Shown: positions 24,078-36,334 of the stretch, piece by piece
Layout of the letters: each line of letters opens with the position of its first letter
Numbering within the stretch: position 1 is the stretch's first letter
Assembly: GCA_963082975.1 (NCBI GenBank)
Contig: OY720346.1
Location: 35,367,787 to 35,431,786, forward strand
Direction: 5' to 3'
DNA: 64,000 nt
Origin: Labia minor
Lineage: Eukaryota; Arthropoda; Insecta; Dermaptera; Spongiphoridae
Made by a program: the position numbers and the translations under genes
The notes under the pieces: model-generated
Seen by the model: the letters and a program-made list of their open reading frames with translations, nothing else
Told to the model about the DNA's origin: nothing
Database searches by the model: none

Positions 24078-24998
24078 AATAAGTTGACCTGTGGCCAGGT
24101 CCGAACCGACCGACGGTTTGAAGTAAATTAATTTCCAGCTACAGAAACAATTTCAAATAATTTTAATATATCTATTAATGTAATAAAAAACAGATATGGA
24201 TACATAAATAATAAATATAAACATTTTTAATTTTATTTTATTTATAATATATATGCAATTATTAAGAGAATTTTTATTAAAAGACCACATTATTTGTATA
24301 AAATTATTTATTAAATTAAAATAATTGTACGTTTCAACTGCTTATTCTGCAGTCGTTTTCAAGTAACCGTACGCTTGCTCCGATTCAAGCGGACTGATGC
24401 ATGTTGGGACACGTCACCTCTTGTACAATTATTTTAATTTAATAAATAATTTTATACAAATAATGTGGTCTTTTAATAAAAATTCTCTTAATAATTATCA
24501 AAATAACCACAAAAGCTTTAATAAATAAATATATATGCAAGACCAGGCTGTGACGTCATGAATGGCTGGATGACGTCATATAATTTTAAATCAAGAAAAA
24601 ACTAATAAATATGATTTTCCAGAGGATAAAACCAATACAAAGTGTATTATTCGTGGAGACATATAAAAAAAATCTCCTCATGTGAAATTTGGTGTGAAAA
24701 TAACCCTTCCCATCCTATCGTCGATCGCTAATACTACCACTTTCGGTTTCCGGAATTGCTCCAAAAGTTGATCAATTCATCCCACTGACGCATTAAGTAA
24801 ATATACCAAATTTCATCAAAATCCGTTGAGCCGTTCAGGCTGTACACATCTATACGGACGGACGGACGGACAGACATTATGCTAAAAATACTTTTTTCTG
24901 TTAAGAAAATGCATGATTCGTGGAGATATGTAAAAATCTCCACATGTGAAATTTGGTGTGAAAACAATACCTCCCTTACTATCGTCGGTCGGTAAAAA
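24078..24998 (-). mobile_element. family A element, copy A6, nested in family B
   Basis: Full-length ends, AATAAGTTGACCTGTGGCC to CGTCGGTCGGTAAAAA. It carries a foreign 282-bp insertion at 24259-24540. Removing the insertion restores a normal family A sequence across ATATATGCAAGACC. Confidence 0.85.
24259..24540. mobile_element. inverted-repeat element with perfect 72-bp arms
   Basis: Arms 24259-24330 and 24423-24494 are exact 72-bp reverse complements (left arm begins TTATTAAGAGAATTTTTATT). They flank a more GC-balanced 92-bp centre. After the right arm come about 34 bp that are not part of the inverted repeat, then a second copy of ATATATATGCAA. That 12-mer is at 24247-24258 and 24529-24540, so it may be the target duplication. 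No coding capacity. Family unassigned. Confidence 0.8.
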
Positions 24999-25269
24999 AT
25001 CAAAACGTGGTTGGTAATGACCTAATGACCCACGTCCGGATGAGCTACATTTCTAAAAAGTTGATAGAAAACTTCCAATTTTGAATAATGCCCGTATAAC
25101 AAATTTCATTATTCTAGCTAAAACCTACACACACACACACACACACATACATTTTTCTCAACCTTAGTGAAAATGACTCAGGGACCTTCAAAACATATAA
25201 AAACATCAAAATCTAGATATCGAAAATTTTCATGATCGCAATACTATCTCTGGCGAGATAGTAAAAATT

Positions 25270-26508
25270 TAACTATTAATTCTTTCTTTCTTACAATTTA
25301 CAAATTTCTAAACATTTAATCATTTTTCTCTTAAAAAACCAATATTGAAAATTATTATTTTTATTTAAGCAAAATTGATCATTCATTAAGTATTTAATAT
25401 TTACATAATAAAACAAAATTAAATATTTTAAAAAAATTAAAATTAAAATTTAATTAATGGATAAATACAATTGGACTCATTTTTTTCGTTCATCTGTAAA
25501 ATTTAAAGTATAAAAAATTATTTTATATTAAATGTGTTTGAAAAAATAATATTTAATAACTCGTTGAAAAAACATGGATTTTAAAAAATTTCTAAGAAAT
25601 AATTATTTGATTTAATTATTATTTATATCAATGATAAATAATGTATGTATAGAATTGTTTTTTTTATATATTTATCCATTATTTATTTATTTATTTGAAA
25701 CTTTTTATAAATAATTTTATCCCTACCATCGAAAAGCCAGGGTGGGAGAGAATTATGAATTCGTAGAATAGGATTTATTGTAAAAGGGATTCTTGGTAGT
25801 CAAAATCTCTCATGGAAAATAAACCAGTTTCAAATTAACATTCTCTCATCATTCATTCTGAACTTTGATCATCAAATGGAGATCAGATGAATTTAATATC
25901 GAATTTCATTTGTTAATGAAATCAAATTACATATATCAGTATTTTTAATTATAAGAAATTAAAAGATTTAATTCGAAAAGTTTTTATTATTAAAAATTGA
26001 ACAAAAGAAAGTTTATTTTTATTATATTCCTATAACATGTTTTCTTAAAGAATTCCTTGTAGAATTCGGGTGTTTTGGTTTGATTACTGAGAATATTTAT
26101 TGAAATTTTTTTTTATTAATTGCTTTAATTAAAAAAAAAAGATTTTAACATGATAAGAGCTCAATCAAAATATTTCATCTTAAAAATCTCTTTAATACGT
26201 GTAAATCTATGGAGTTCTTTCCTCAAATGAAGTTTTTTTTTTTTTTTTTTTTTTGTAATTGAATTAAGTTTGGAAAAGTGAAATTTGTACTCCTTTTACA
26301 ACAAAATTCGACTTTTAGATAACATATCCTAATAAATTACACTACCTAACATTTAAGTTTTCTATTATGATAATGTAAAAATAATTTAAAAATAATTATA
26401 TAATTTAATTTAAAAATATTTCTAATAAGTTTTATTTTTGATTTAAGTGATTAGTCAAAATTCTTTATAAAAGGATTTTGTTTTAAAAACATATTTTAGT
26501 AATTATTT
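25270..26508. other. AT-rich stretch, nothing recognised
   Basis: AT-rich with a long T run at 26228-26254. No feature recognised. Confidence 0.5.
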
Positions 26509-27108
26509 TTACTATCTCGTAAGAGATAGTATTGCGATCACGAATATTTTCGATGTTGGGATTTTGATGTTTTTATACGTTTTGAGGGTTCCTGAATCAT
26601 TTTCACTAAGGTTGAGAAAAATGTCTGTGTGTGTGTGTGTGTGTATGTAGACAAGATTACTCAAAAACGGTTTGAGCTAGAATCATGAAATTTGGTAGAT
26701 GGGCATTATTCAAAATCCGTAGTATTCTATCAACTTTTGAGAAATGTAGCTCAACCGGAAGAGGGCCATTACCTACAACGTTTTGATTTTTTTTCCTCTA
26801 AAGTGACCGTAAAAATAAAGATATATGTTTGATAATTCTTCACATGATTAAAAATTGTATAAAACTGCTAATTATATAATTTCAGCTTGATTGATTCGCT
26901 GAAATTACCAGAATTAATTTTTTAACACTGCAAATCTCACGCGCCAACACGTGACGTGATGCCATCATCAAAAAGCCAAACATGCGCTGGTTTAATATTT
27001 ATTATTTATAATTTATAATTAATTAAATTTATTTTAAATATAATATATTATGTTATTTAATCCTATTCAAATTTCGAGATAGTCGAGTGGAGACACTCCA
27101 GCTAATTT
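26509..27108 (+). mobile_element. family B element, copy B3
   Basis: Near full-length copy from TTACTATCTCGTAAGAGATA to GACACTCCAGCTAATTT. Parts in order: 5' palindrome TACTATCTCG...AGATAGTA, short GT repeat (about 26626-26646), the conserved GGTTTGAGCTAGAATCATGA block, CACGTGACGTGATG, AT-rich region, inverted CGAGATAGTCG, and the 3' hairpin GAGTG-GAGA-CACTC followed by CAGCTAAT. No protein. This organisation (inverted 5' motif, repeat core, subterminal inverted motif, 3' hairpin) parallels family A. Confidence 0.85.
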
Positions 27109-28285
27109 TATTTTTGTTACTAATTGACTTGAATGATAATACATACTTTGTTTTCATATCGTGTTTTCCATATTTCATTTTACTTCATAATTGAATTAAA
27201 ATATCTACTTGAGATTGAATTTTTAAAAATGTATTTTTTCTATTAGACTTATACACATTTATTATAACAAAATATATCATAATATAAAGGATAAGAAGTT
27301 TAGTAAAGTACTCAAAATCTCTCTTAAAACAGATTAATGATAGGATTATTATGCCTAAATTATAGAAGTAACTTAAATAATAATATAAAGAAAAATATTA
27401 ATACATTTTTCTTGGATCATCATGAAAGAATATAATAATTACTCTCACTTAATGTACGAAAAACTAATTTTAGTTTAAAACATCTTAATTGATGTAATAT
27501 ATATATAAATATATATATAAAATTTCACACCAGAGTAAAATGTTGCGGACAATTAAATCTCATCTAAAGAAAATAAACCATTTTGTGGCTATATTATTAT
27601 AAATATAAAATGTGGTAATTTATCCAACAGAATGCTTAATTTTCATTTTTAAACATTTCTTATATATATATTTAGATTTTGTTGTAATTATAATTATAAT
27701 TAAATTATTATTTTCTATTCTCATATTTTACAGATTCTTTTACTATTTTATTTTTTTTTTTTTTTTTGATGAACTAATGAACTTTAAAGTTCTTAGCTCT
27801 AAGATTTAAAAGTAACTTTAATTTTTATAATTTAGCTAATAATTTTATGAAATGTAATGTAATCTGCAATATATGAAGTGAATATTGAACTTGATAATCT
27901 TAATATTGCAATATAATATACATTTTTCTGTAATCAATAACACTGAATTTAATATAAACTGTGAACTTTGGGCTTAAAATAACATTTAAAACATGTGGTT
28001 GACATATCTTCCATTTTGTTGTATGATCGGTAGTCTGAACAGTTCGTTCAAAATTCAAGTGATACGAATTAAGCACTGGTACGACTTGAGCAACCTTACC
28101 TATTAAAACAAAAACTTGCATCTCAGCAAATTACATTACTAAGCCCTTTCAGAAATATATATACCTATATATCATTATATTTTTAATTTTTTATTTCATG
28201 TATATTTTATTTTTCAATCTTTTTTCTCTTATGTGAAAATTTTTCCTAGTGTTCATGCAATCTTTTTCTAAATAATTAAATAAAT
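27109..28285. other. AT-rich stretch, nothing recognised
   Basis: No coding or element signature that I can support. Confidence 0.5.
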
Positions 28286-28288
28286 TTC

Positions 28289-28598
28289 AATCTCTTAAAC
28301 TTTTTTGCGTCGTAGACCCCTTGTCTACGTGTTTTCCCGACTGGTTCTAAAAAAAAGGTAAGATTGTTTTTCCGACATGGCTCTTAAAACATTTTTGATT
28401 TTTCAATAAGGCTTAAAGTTTGGGAACCTATGAGTTAAAATATAAAATTATTAACTTTATTTAAATCATCATAATAATTTTTTTATTTTTTTCTAAAAAT
28501 GGGTAAGTAAAATTTTTTTATAAAAAATCAAAATAAATTTATCCAAACCGAAAAACATGGCAAGGGGTCTACGACACAAAAAGTTTGGGAACCTATGA
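28289..28598. mobile_element. hAT-like MITE
   Basis: GTCGTAGACCCCTTG (about 28308-28322) and its exact reverse complement CAAGGGGTCTACGAC (28561-28575) lie inside ends resembling CTTAAACTTTTTT and AAAAAGTTTGGGAACC. This is hAT-style end structure, but no clean 8-bp duplication was found. Part of the right end plus flank is duplicated (28413-28490 and 28580-28655). Confidence 0.55.
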
Positions 28599-28599
28599 T

Positions 28600-29209
28600 T
28601 TAAAATAAAAAATTATTAACTTTATTCAAATCGTCATAATAATTTTTATTATTTTTTTCAATATTTAATAATATCAAAACCAAATTAAAAAAAAAATGAA
28701 GCTCGTTACAAATTAATAATTTTAACAATTTGTAACTAGCTTCATAATGTTACAGACACCACATCCTATATACGACCGAAATTATATAATTATATATTGA
28801 TTCTTTATTTCTAACTCTTGCCTATTGTTGAGCCTAATAAGTTCCTAAAAGAAAAAATAATAAAGGTTGGGTAACTAAAATAAATAAAAAATGATATAAA
28901 CAAAATATATTTTTGTAAAATAAAAGTTAAAAGGTCATATATAACTCCAATGTTGCCTGTTTGCATGTGAAGCATGGTTTACTGAGAGACAGTGGGTCAC
29001 TGCAGTTGTTGAGACTTTGCCTTCGCCAGAAAATCTGTTTATAATTATATTTAAAAACCCCGAAAACTGGTGTGTCGGGGCTGCATGGTACTAAAACATT
29101 TAAAAAAGGAAATAAATGGAGATGAATGTGCCCTCTTTCTCTTGAGGGGAGCATCATTACTATATATGGGCCTGAGATTGAGATTTTAACCGGTACAAGT
29201 CTGGCAGTA
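28600..29209. other. mostly AT-rich, unrecognised balanced patch
   Basis: 28930-29209 is less AT-rich and continues past the hAT at 29218-29454 to about 29560. It may be an old element fragment. I see no identifiable protein on either strand. Confidence 0.3.
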
Positions 29210-29217
29210 CCCTACAT

Positions 29218-29454
29218 CAGGGGTGGGCAAATACTTTTAAGCGCGGGCCAAAATGAAATTTTCAAAATGTCTCCCGGGCCGGAGGACCATATTTCGGAAA
29301 CACCAAACCGGGACATTTGTAAAAAAAATTTACCTTTTTTTTAATGAAATGAAAGATCGAAATAAGAGCCAAAGTTTTTCAACGGGCCGACGGGCCGAAT
29401 AAAATAAGCAAAAGGGCCGGATCCGGCCCGTGGGCCGGCTTTTGCCCACCCCTG
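29218..29454. mobile_element. hAT MITE with perfect 8-bp duplication
   Basis: A 237-bp element with terminal repeats CAGGGGTGGGCAAA and TTTGCCCACCCCTG, flanked by CCCTACAT on both sides (29210-29217 and 29455-29462). GGGCCGG/CCGGCCC words repeat near the right end. Non-autonomous. Confidence 0.92.
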
Positions 29455-29462
29455 CCCTACAT

Positions 29463-30565
29463 AATAACAGAAAAAGAAAACTTGACTTATGTTGTGTTAC
29501 TCAAACTGGACCACTTCATCTGATCCCAAGGTGTACCATACATTTTAAAATTTTTCAACGCCATAACAGTTTTATGGATCAATTTAAAAAAAAATACGTT
29601 AAATTTCATTATACTACCTTTTATATCAAAATATTTTCATTATAAATTCACTTATTACAACTTATTGAAATTTTATATGAAATAGGTATGTTCTAATAAT
29701 TCTAATTAACTTTAATAAATTTTAATCTGTTTTTTTTAATTGAATTAAAACACAATTTAATTGTAATGCTCTTCCTCTACATCTACAAGATTTAAATGTT
29801 AATTTGAAATTCAGGTCAAAAGATTAAGATAGGCCTATACTATCTCTCAAAGTGAGCCACTCACCTCTCTATATATAACAATATATATTTAAAAATTATT
29901 CTGTGTTTTTAGTGTATTTCTAGTTTGTTTAAATATGTTTATATATTTATCATATGAGCCACTCAGAAGCTAATGCGATTAACTCTACATAACCAAACTG
30001 AAAAAATGAAAAATTTTTTATTTTCGCTATAATAAATAACTACAATATTAGTACATGTTGTGAACAACCGATTTCATTTTTATTTATTTGATAAATCCTA
30101 GGTTTTATAAGAGTTTTTTATTAAGGGGTACAACTTGTGAGCAACCTTATCCTATATATATTATTTTAAAATTCTTTTTATTTATATTTTATTTGATTAT
30201 TATTAATTTTTTGTAATATTTTAACTATTAATAAAAAGGTTAGTAATTTTAAATTATTTTTCAATTTTTTTTTATTTAATTGGCTTTAAATAAGCAAGAT
30301 TGAACATCCCATTAATTAGTTCTTTTAAAATTTTGAAAAGCTCTAGGGGCGGAGGAGGCAAACTTCTAAATTATAATTTGAAATATTGTGCATTTAAGGT
30401 CAACTGGTAAGAATTTCTTTGTTTCCATATGGTATGATCTCAAATTTGGATATATAATTTAGATTGATTATTAATTAATTTGTTTAGATTAAGATTATTT
30501 TTGTTTTATTGTAAATACCTGTTTTGCTTATTTTTGTATAATATTTTATATATTTTTTACAAATA
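29463..30565. other. AT-rich stretch, nothing recognised
   Basis: No recognised feature. Confidence 0.5.
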
Positions 30566-30693
30566 TTACTATCTCGTAAGAGATAGTATTGCGATCACGA
30601 AAATTTTCGATGTTGAGATTTTGATGTTTTTATACGTTTTGAGGGTTCCTGAATCATTTTCACTAAGGTTGAGAAAAATGTCTGTGTGTGTGT

Positions 30694-30731
<38 letters not shown>

Positions 30732-31191
30732 AACCAAGATTACGCAAAAACGGTTTGAGCTAGAATGATGAAATTTGGTACATGAGCATTATTCAAAATT
30801 CGTAGTTTTCTATCAACTTTTGAAAAATGTAGCTCAACCGGAAGAGGGTCATTACCTACAACGTTTTGATTTTTTTTCCTCTAAAGTGACCGTAAAAATA
30901 AAGATATATGTTTGATCATTTTTCACATGATTAATAATTGTATACAACTGCTATATATAGAATTTCAGCTTGATTGAATCGCTGAAATTACCAGAATTAA
31001 TTTTTTAACACTGCAAATCTCATGCGCCAACACGTGACGTGATGCCATCAACAAAAAGCCAAACATGCGCTGGTTTAATATTTATTATTTATAATTTATA
31101 ATTAATTAAATTCATTTTAAATATAATATATTATGTTATTTAATCCTACTCAAATTGCGAGATAGTCGAGTGGAGACACTCCAGCTAATTT
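30566..31191 (+). mobile_element. family B element, copy B4 (long GT core)
   Basis: Full copy from TTACTATCTCGTAAGAGATA to GACACTCCAGCTAATTT, very similar to copy B3. The GT repeat at about 30680-30728 is the longest in the family here. Confidence 0.88.
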
Positions 31192-32309
31192 TATAAATAT
31201 ATCAGAAAAATCATTGAATTCGTTTTATTTAATAAATATTTTCTAGTTCTGAAGAGGTATTTTAGTCCAACTAGTAAACTGGTAATAATTGATATCTATT
31301 TATTTTGGTAAGTATTAATTGAATTTAAAGGTTAAGCTAATCTCCTTTTAAATAAAATATTGCTGGCTACCGTTGGATATATTACGAGAATTTATATAAA
31401 TTAAAAATCGTTAACGCAAGTGTAGGATTTGTTTATGCGCTTTAGCATAGTTTCTTTTGGTAACCCCTTTGCGTTAATATATTGGTTTCGTGATTTTATC
31501 ACCTTATTTTAAAACTATTTCGAATTTCACATTCTGCATTTTATCTTTTAACGCTAATAAATAATTCAATTTAAAGAGTTTTCTTTTTTTTACTAATTAT
31601 TTAAACCAATACAAATTACACATTTGTTTTTATTTTTAATTTGATATATATATATATATATTCAGAAGAGAATATTTCTCTAATCTAATCTTGTTAATGA
31701 ACAAAAGCAATATCTAACTAACTGGAAAATAAATAATGGAGATGATTATTTTATTATAAAATTAGGACAAATGTTTTTGTTTTTCAGGTGATATAAATGG
31801 AATATAATTGAGTTTAACCTTTTGATGCACAAAAAAATAAACATGAATGTTTGCTATAATAAGCAACAATGACAAAAATGTAATAATATTATTTTTATAA
31901 TTTATTTATGAAAAAGAGATTACTGACGGACAGCGTGCCTACTTGTCAATGAGGAGCGTGAAGCTCCACATCAAGTTCTTAATAAGGTCAAGGAGTAGGA
32001 TTGCTTTATATTAGTAAAGCTAAATCATCATTGGAGAGTAAAAAATGCATTAGGTATGTAAATATTCACATAATGTATAGTAATGGAATAACGTAAACGT
32101 CAGGGAGACGCTATTGTCGGGCAGTCATTGCTTAACAGGGCCATCCTGGCGTTTACTTTTTTCCATCAATATAAATACATAGAGAGGGATCTGTTATTAA
32201 TATTATATCATATAACTTCAATCTTCTACACTATTTATTTTAATAAATAAATTTTCTACAAAAGAAGATAAAGTTTATTTATAAAAAAACAGCCCTGAGC
32301 AACAACCCG
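31192..32309. other. mostly AT-rich, unrecognised
   Basis: A more balanced patch at about 31918-32170 contains the small inverted repeat GGAGCGTGAAGCTCC. I cannot assign it. Confidence 0.4.
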
Positions 32310-32945
32310 AATAAGTTGACCTGTGGCCAGGCGCAGAATCGATGGTTTGAAATAAATTAATTTCCAGCTACAGAAACCATTTTAAATAATTTAAATGTAT
32401 CTATTAATGCAATAAAAAACAGATATGGATATAACATAAATATTTTTAATTTTATTTTATTTATAATATATAAGTAGGAGCTGACTGTGACGTCACGAAG
32501 GGCTGGGTGACGTCATATAATTTAAAATTAAGATAAAACTAATGAAGGTGATTTTTCCTGAGGATAAAACCAATATAAAGTGCATGATTCGTGGAAATAT
32601 TTAAAAAATCTCCTCATGTGAAATTTGGTGTGAAAATAACCCTTCCCTTCCTATCGTCGATCGCTAATACTACCACTTTCGGTTTCCGGAATTTCTCCAA
32701 AAGTTGATCAATTCATCATACTGATGCATTAAGTAAATATACCAAATTTCATCAAAAACCGTTGAGCCGTTCTATCTGTACACATTTATACGGACACACA
32801 GCGGACGGACGGACGGACAGATATCATGCTAAAAATACATTTTTCTGTTAAGAAAATGCATGATTCGTGGAGATATGTAAAAATCTCCACATGTGAAATT
32901 TGGTGTGAAAACAATACCTCCCTTACTGTCGTCGCTCGGTAAAAA
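32310..32945 (-). mobile_element. family A element, copy A5
   Basis: A reverse copy more diverged than the others (GGCGCAGAATCGATGG at the 3' end, CGTCGCTCGGTAAAAA at the 5' tip). It is followed by about 38 bp shared with the flank of copy A4. Confidence 0.85.
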
Positions 32946-32989
32946 GACTGGAAATCACATATAAATATATGTATTTCAAATTATTCAAT

Positions 32990-33634
32990 GCTTTTCTTGT
33001 TTAGCCAGTGGTAGGACCAAGCGCAAAGTGAGAGGTTAATTGCCGAAGCCATTCAAGTAACAGCCGGGGTAAGTCGAGATGCTTTGTATTAATCATACAG
33101 TTATAGCTTCAATTAAAAATGTCACTCTAGGCTAGCAGTTTTAATGAATAGCATATTTGAGGAAACCTTTGACTTAGCCTCGTTTATTGAATTTAAAACT
33201 AATACATATATTTACACACAATTGTGTGTGTATGTGTGTGGCTTTTGTGTTTTAATTTTTGATTTTGTTTATTATTTATTTTGTTTATATGTGTTCTGAG
33301 TAGCCACACCTATTTTAATTAGGCTAATTGCCAAATATAAAAGAACCACTTCATCGATGTTTCAAAATATCTCAATTAAATAAATCTTAAACATTTTTTA
33401 TTAAAGAATACTTTATCCTAAAATTTGTATTTATTCAAAGTATTAATATTGCTTTTAGAATACTATCAGTCATCTACAAATCTACATCATCAGTAGTCGG
33501 TGAAAATTTATTGATGGTCTCTTCAGATTAATATATAAAGATATGTCAATATTTTATTAAATTTTAATTTTTCATTTTTTTAAAAATTACTCTATAATTT
33601 CTTACCTTTATCTAAAAGTTTTTTTATTAATTTA
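32990..33634. other. no recognised feature
   Basis: A balanced patch at 33000-33090 is unassigned. The rest is AT-rich. Confidence 0.4.
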
Positions 33635-33815
33635 CTAGCTTCTCAGACCGTCTTCTGCGCTCTTCGCACCTAGTCAGAAGGATCTGCCACCTGTATCCCC
33701 GAAATAATACATAGTATTTAGTTGAAAGTCTGTTTGCAAAAGGTCTTAATTCATTTTAATTCAATCAGTATATTAAAATATTCATATCTTTTTTGTTTTT
33801 ATTTAAAATATAGTG
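33635..33815 (-). mobile_element. Helitron family C, 3'-end fragment
   Basis: Begins CTAGCTTCTCAG and matches by eye the 3' end of the Helitron at 39767 (GCTCTTCGCACCTAG, ACATAGTATTTAGTTGAAAG). The terminal hairpin is degraded. No LINE or 5' end is attached. Confidence 0.65.
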
Positions 33816-34870
33816 AAAGGGCCTCGTCGTGGCCCAGGGTATATAGTTAAACTCGCTCTTTGTTGATCACTTTTGAGTAGCATATCTTCTTTTTTCTCGA
33901 CATTTAAATTGTTTATTTACCATATTAATAATGACAACACGTTCTTTTATTTAATTTTACTGTCATTGAGTTATGTATTCATATATATATATATATATTG
34001 ATATTTGTGTTTTGTTTTTAAATTCATATTACCGCCCCTATTATAAAATATTGCATTTAATCCTCCAATATAAAATTGTTCATTTAGTGGTTCATGCAGT
34101 TCTAAGGTTTGCGAAGGTTATGTAAAAATAAAATGGAAACTAGACTTTATATGAATTATTCTCTTGAAACTTTGAATAAAGTTATAAAAGAAAAAATAAT
34201 TATATCTCATTAAGATACAAAAAGCATAAGTACCAATGAATATACCTAAATTTCTAGCAATAATACTTATATATATTGGTTAGAATAAAGTCAAGGGCGA
34301 AATTGTACAACTTATTGTTATTTATTCAAATTTAATTTTGAACATATTTCAAAGTTCGAAAATGGAAATAAATGGTGAAATATATAATCAACATATCCAT
34401 ATTAGTCGTGGTTTAAAAAATAATATAATAAAAATATATAATAATAATAATAATAATATAAATATGCAAAAAAAAATCTGTAAAATGGCACAAAGTCACA
34501 TGTGTTGATGTTATGTATTACGAGTTAATCTGAACAATAAATATCGATTCTTTTCATATTTTACTATTAGTATATTTTGAGTTTTCCATTTAATTATCAA
34601 TATAATAAGATGTTTTTCAAAATTTACTTGATTTTTATAAAAATGACATATAAAATAATGTTCTTAATGTTATATTCAATACTTTCTATCGAATTCAATC
34701 AATTATTAAAATACATCTAAAGGCGGAAACAGGGGTAGGGCAGGCGTCGGGGGGAGGGGGACACCTAACGAAAATTATTTATACAAATATAAATATGAAA
34801 ATTAAAAAAAGAAATATCTTGTTCCTCAAAAAAAAAAAAACATGAGAGGCGCAAGATCGGTGTTGGCCAT
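33816..34870. other. AT-rich stretch with a G-rich patch
   Basis: 34730-34762 contains GGGG, GGG, GGGGGG and GGGGG runs on the plus strand, compatible with a G-quadruplex. Nothing else recognised. Confidence 0.4.
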
Positions 34871-34879
34871 AAGTAATAG

Positions 34880-35697
34880 ATCCAAAGGGATTCTGGGACT
34901 AAAATCTATCGGGGAAAATTTTTTGACACATTAAAATGGGTCCATGAACGGTGAAATAGGACTTTTCAATGGTAAGTTGACGCACGGCGAAAATTATTTT
35001 TACCCGGTGTAATAGATTTTTTTTCATGGTGAGTAAGACACGGTGAAACAAGATTTTTGCACTATGAAAAGAGATTATCCAACGGTAAGTTAAGACAGTT
35101 ACAGAATATTTTAATAACCAATGGTTACACAAAAACAAAAACTGTAATTGGTATGAAGGTGTGGCCGTTGGGTACCCAAGTACCAACGATGGGCTTGAGG
35201 CTACCAATGCCGTAATAAAAACAGAACACACTCTCAGAGAAAGGTTGCTCGTTGTCCAATTTTAAATGCTACAATAGAACTACTAATTAAATGGTCTACT
35301 GAAAGAGACATAAATTGTAAGGTTTACTCGGAAGAAAAAAAAATAACGCTAAAAGAATGGACCAGTGGATATCAATAGCAATGACAAATTCAAAACTGTT
35401 ACAAGAGGACCACGAAACATATTCCAAATTTTATACTGACTAATCAAAAGCAGATTATAAGTCAATAAACTGTGCAACATTGCAAAAGTATTTAGACATG
35501 TAAGAAAAATGGGCAAATTTTGATGAGTTTAAAATAATTGATAAGGCCGTTTGCGTGATACTTATAAACCATGAAAATTTAGATCTATCTAGTTGTTCCT
35601 GTCCATTCTACATGAAGCATCTTATGACGTATTATGGTCTACGTGACGTAATCAAAGATACCGTTCAAACTCCTCTTTTAAAAGTGAAACAGTCTCT
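34880..35697 (+). pseudogene. MULE-type transposase C-terminal remnant
   Basis: From about 35146 the plus strand reads NWYEGVAVGYPSTNDGLEAT, then IKTEHTLRERLLVVQFL, LLIKWSTERD, and finally SSCSCPFYMKHLMTYYGL near 35590-35645. The first part matches the post-catalytic region of Mutator-like (MULE) transposases. The CSCPFYMKH segment is a SWIM-type zinc finger in which the second Cys-x-His pair is degraded. Stops and frame changes are present and the N-terminal DDE region is absent. 34880-35110 contains degenerate repeats of ACGGTGA/GGTAAGTT words that may belong to the element's end. Family B copy B5 follows immediately. Confidence 0.75.
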
Positions 35698-35698
35698 T

Positions 35699-36334
35699 TT
35701 TACTATCTCGCCAGAGATAGTATTGCGATCATGAAAATTTTCGATGTTGAGATTTTGATGTTTTTATACGTTTTGAAGGTTCCTGAATCATTTTCACTAA
35801 GGTTGAGAAAAATGTCTGTGTGTGTGTATGTGTGTGTGTATGTGTGTATGTGTGTGTGTATGTATGTAGGCAAGATTACGCAAAAACGGTTTGAGCTAGA
35901 ATGATGAAATTTGGTACATGGACATTATTCAAAATTCATAGTTTTCTATCAACTTTTGAGAAATGTAGCTCAACCGGAAGAGGGTCATTACCTACAACGT
36001 TTTGATTTTTTTTCCTCTAAAGTGACCGTAAAAATAAAGATATATGTTTGATAATTTTTCACATGATTAATAATTATATAAAACTGCTATATATAGAATT
36101 TCAGCTTGATTGATTCGCTGAAATTACCAGAATTAATTTTTTAACACTGAAAATCTCACGCGTCAACACGTGACGTGGTGCCATCAACAAAAAGCCAAAC
36201 ATGCGCTGGTTTAATATTTATTATTTATTATTTATAATTTATAATTAATTAAATTTAATTTAAATATAATATATTATGTTATTTAATCCAATTCAAATTG
36301 CGAGATAGTCGAGTGGAGACACTCCAGCTAATTT
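35699..36334 (+). mobile_element. family B element, copy B5
   Basis: Full copy from TACTATCTCGCCAGAGATAG to GACACTCCAGCTAATTT with a GTGT/GTAT core at about 35818-35868. It abuts the MULE remnant and may have truncated it. Confidence 0.88.

Larger units (their letters stand above)
23880..25265 (-). mobile_element. family B element, copy B2, interrupted by family A
   Basis: The reverse family B sequence at 23880-24077 (TGACGTGTTTGGCTCTTTG to TTTACGGTCACTTTAGAG) resumes at 24999 (CAAAACGTGGTTGG) and ends at the 5' tip CTGGCGAGATAGTAA (25265). A CA repeat lies at 25128-25150. The 3' hairpin end is not recognisable. Uninterrupted copies show that the interrupted site was an A-rich tract. Confidence 0.8.

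Noticed and set aside
26509-27108. Family B as a canonical Helitron (TC start, CTAA end)
   Set aside because: The 3' hairpin plus CTAAT fits, but the conserved TTACTA before TCTCG in every copy means the element does not begin at TC. A Helentron-like assignment fits better.
30480-30758. 92-codon frame ending in a VCVCVC run
   Set aside because: Low-complexity translation of AT-rich DNA and the GT microsatellite of family B.
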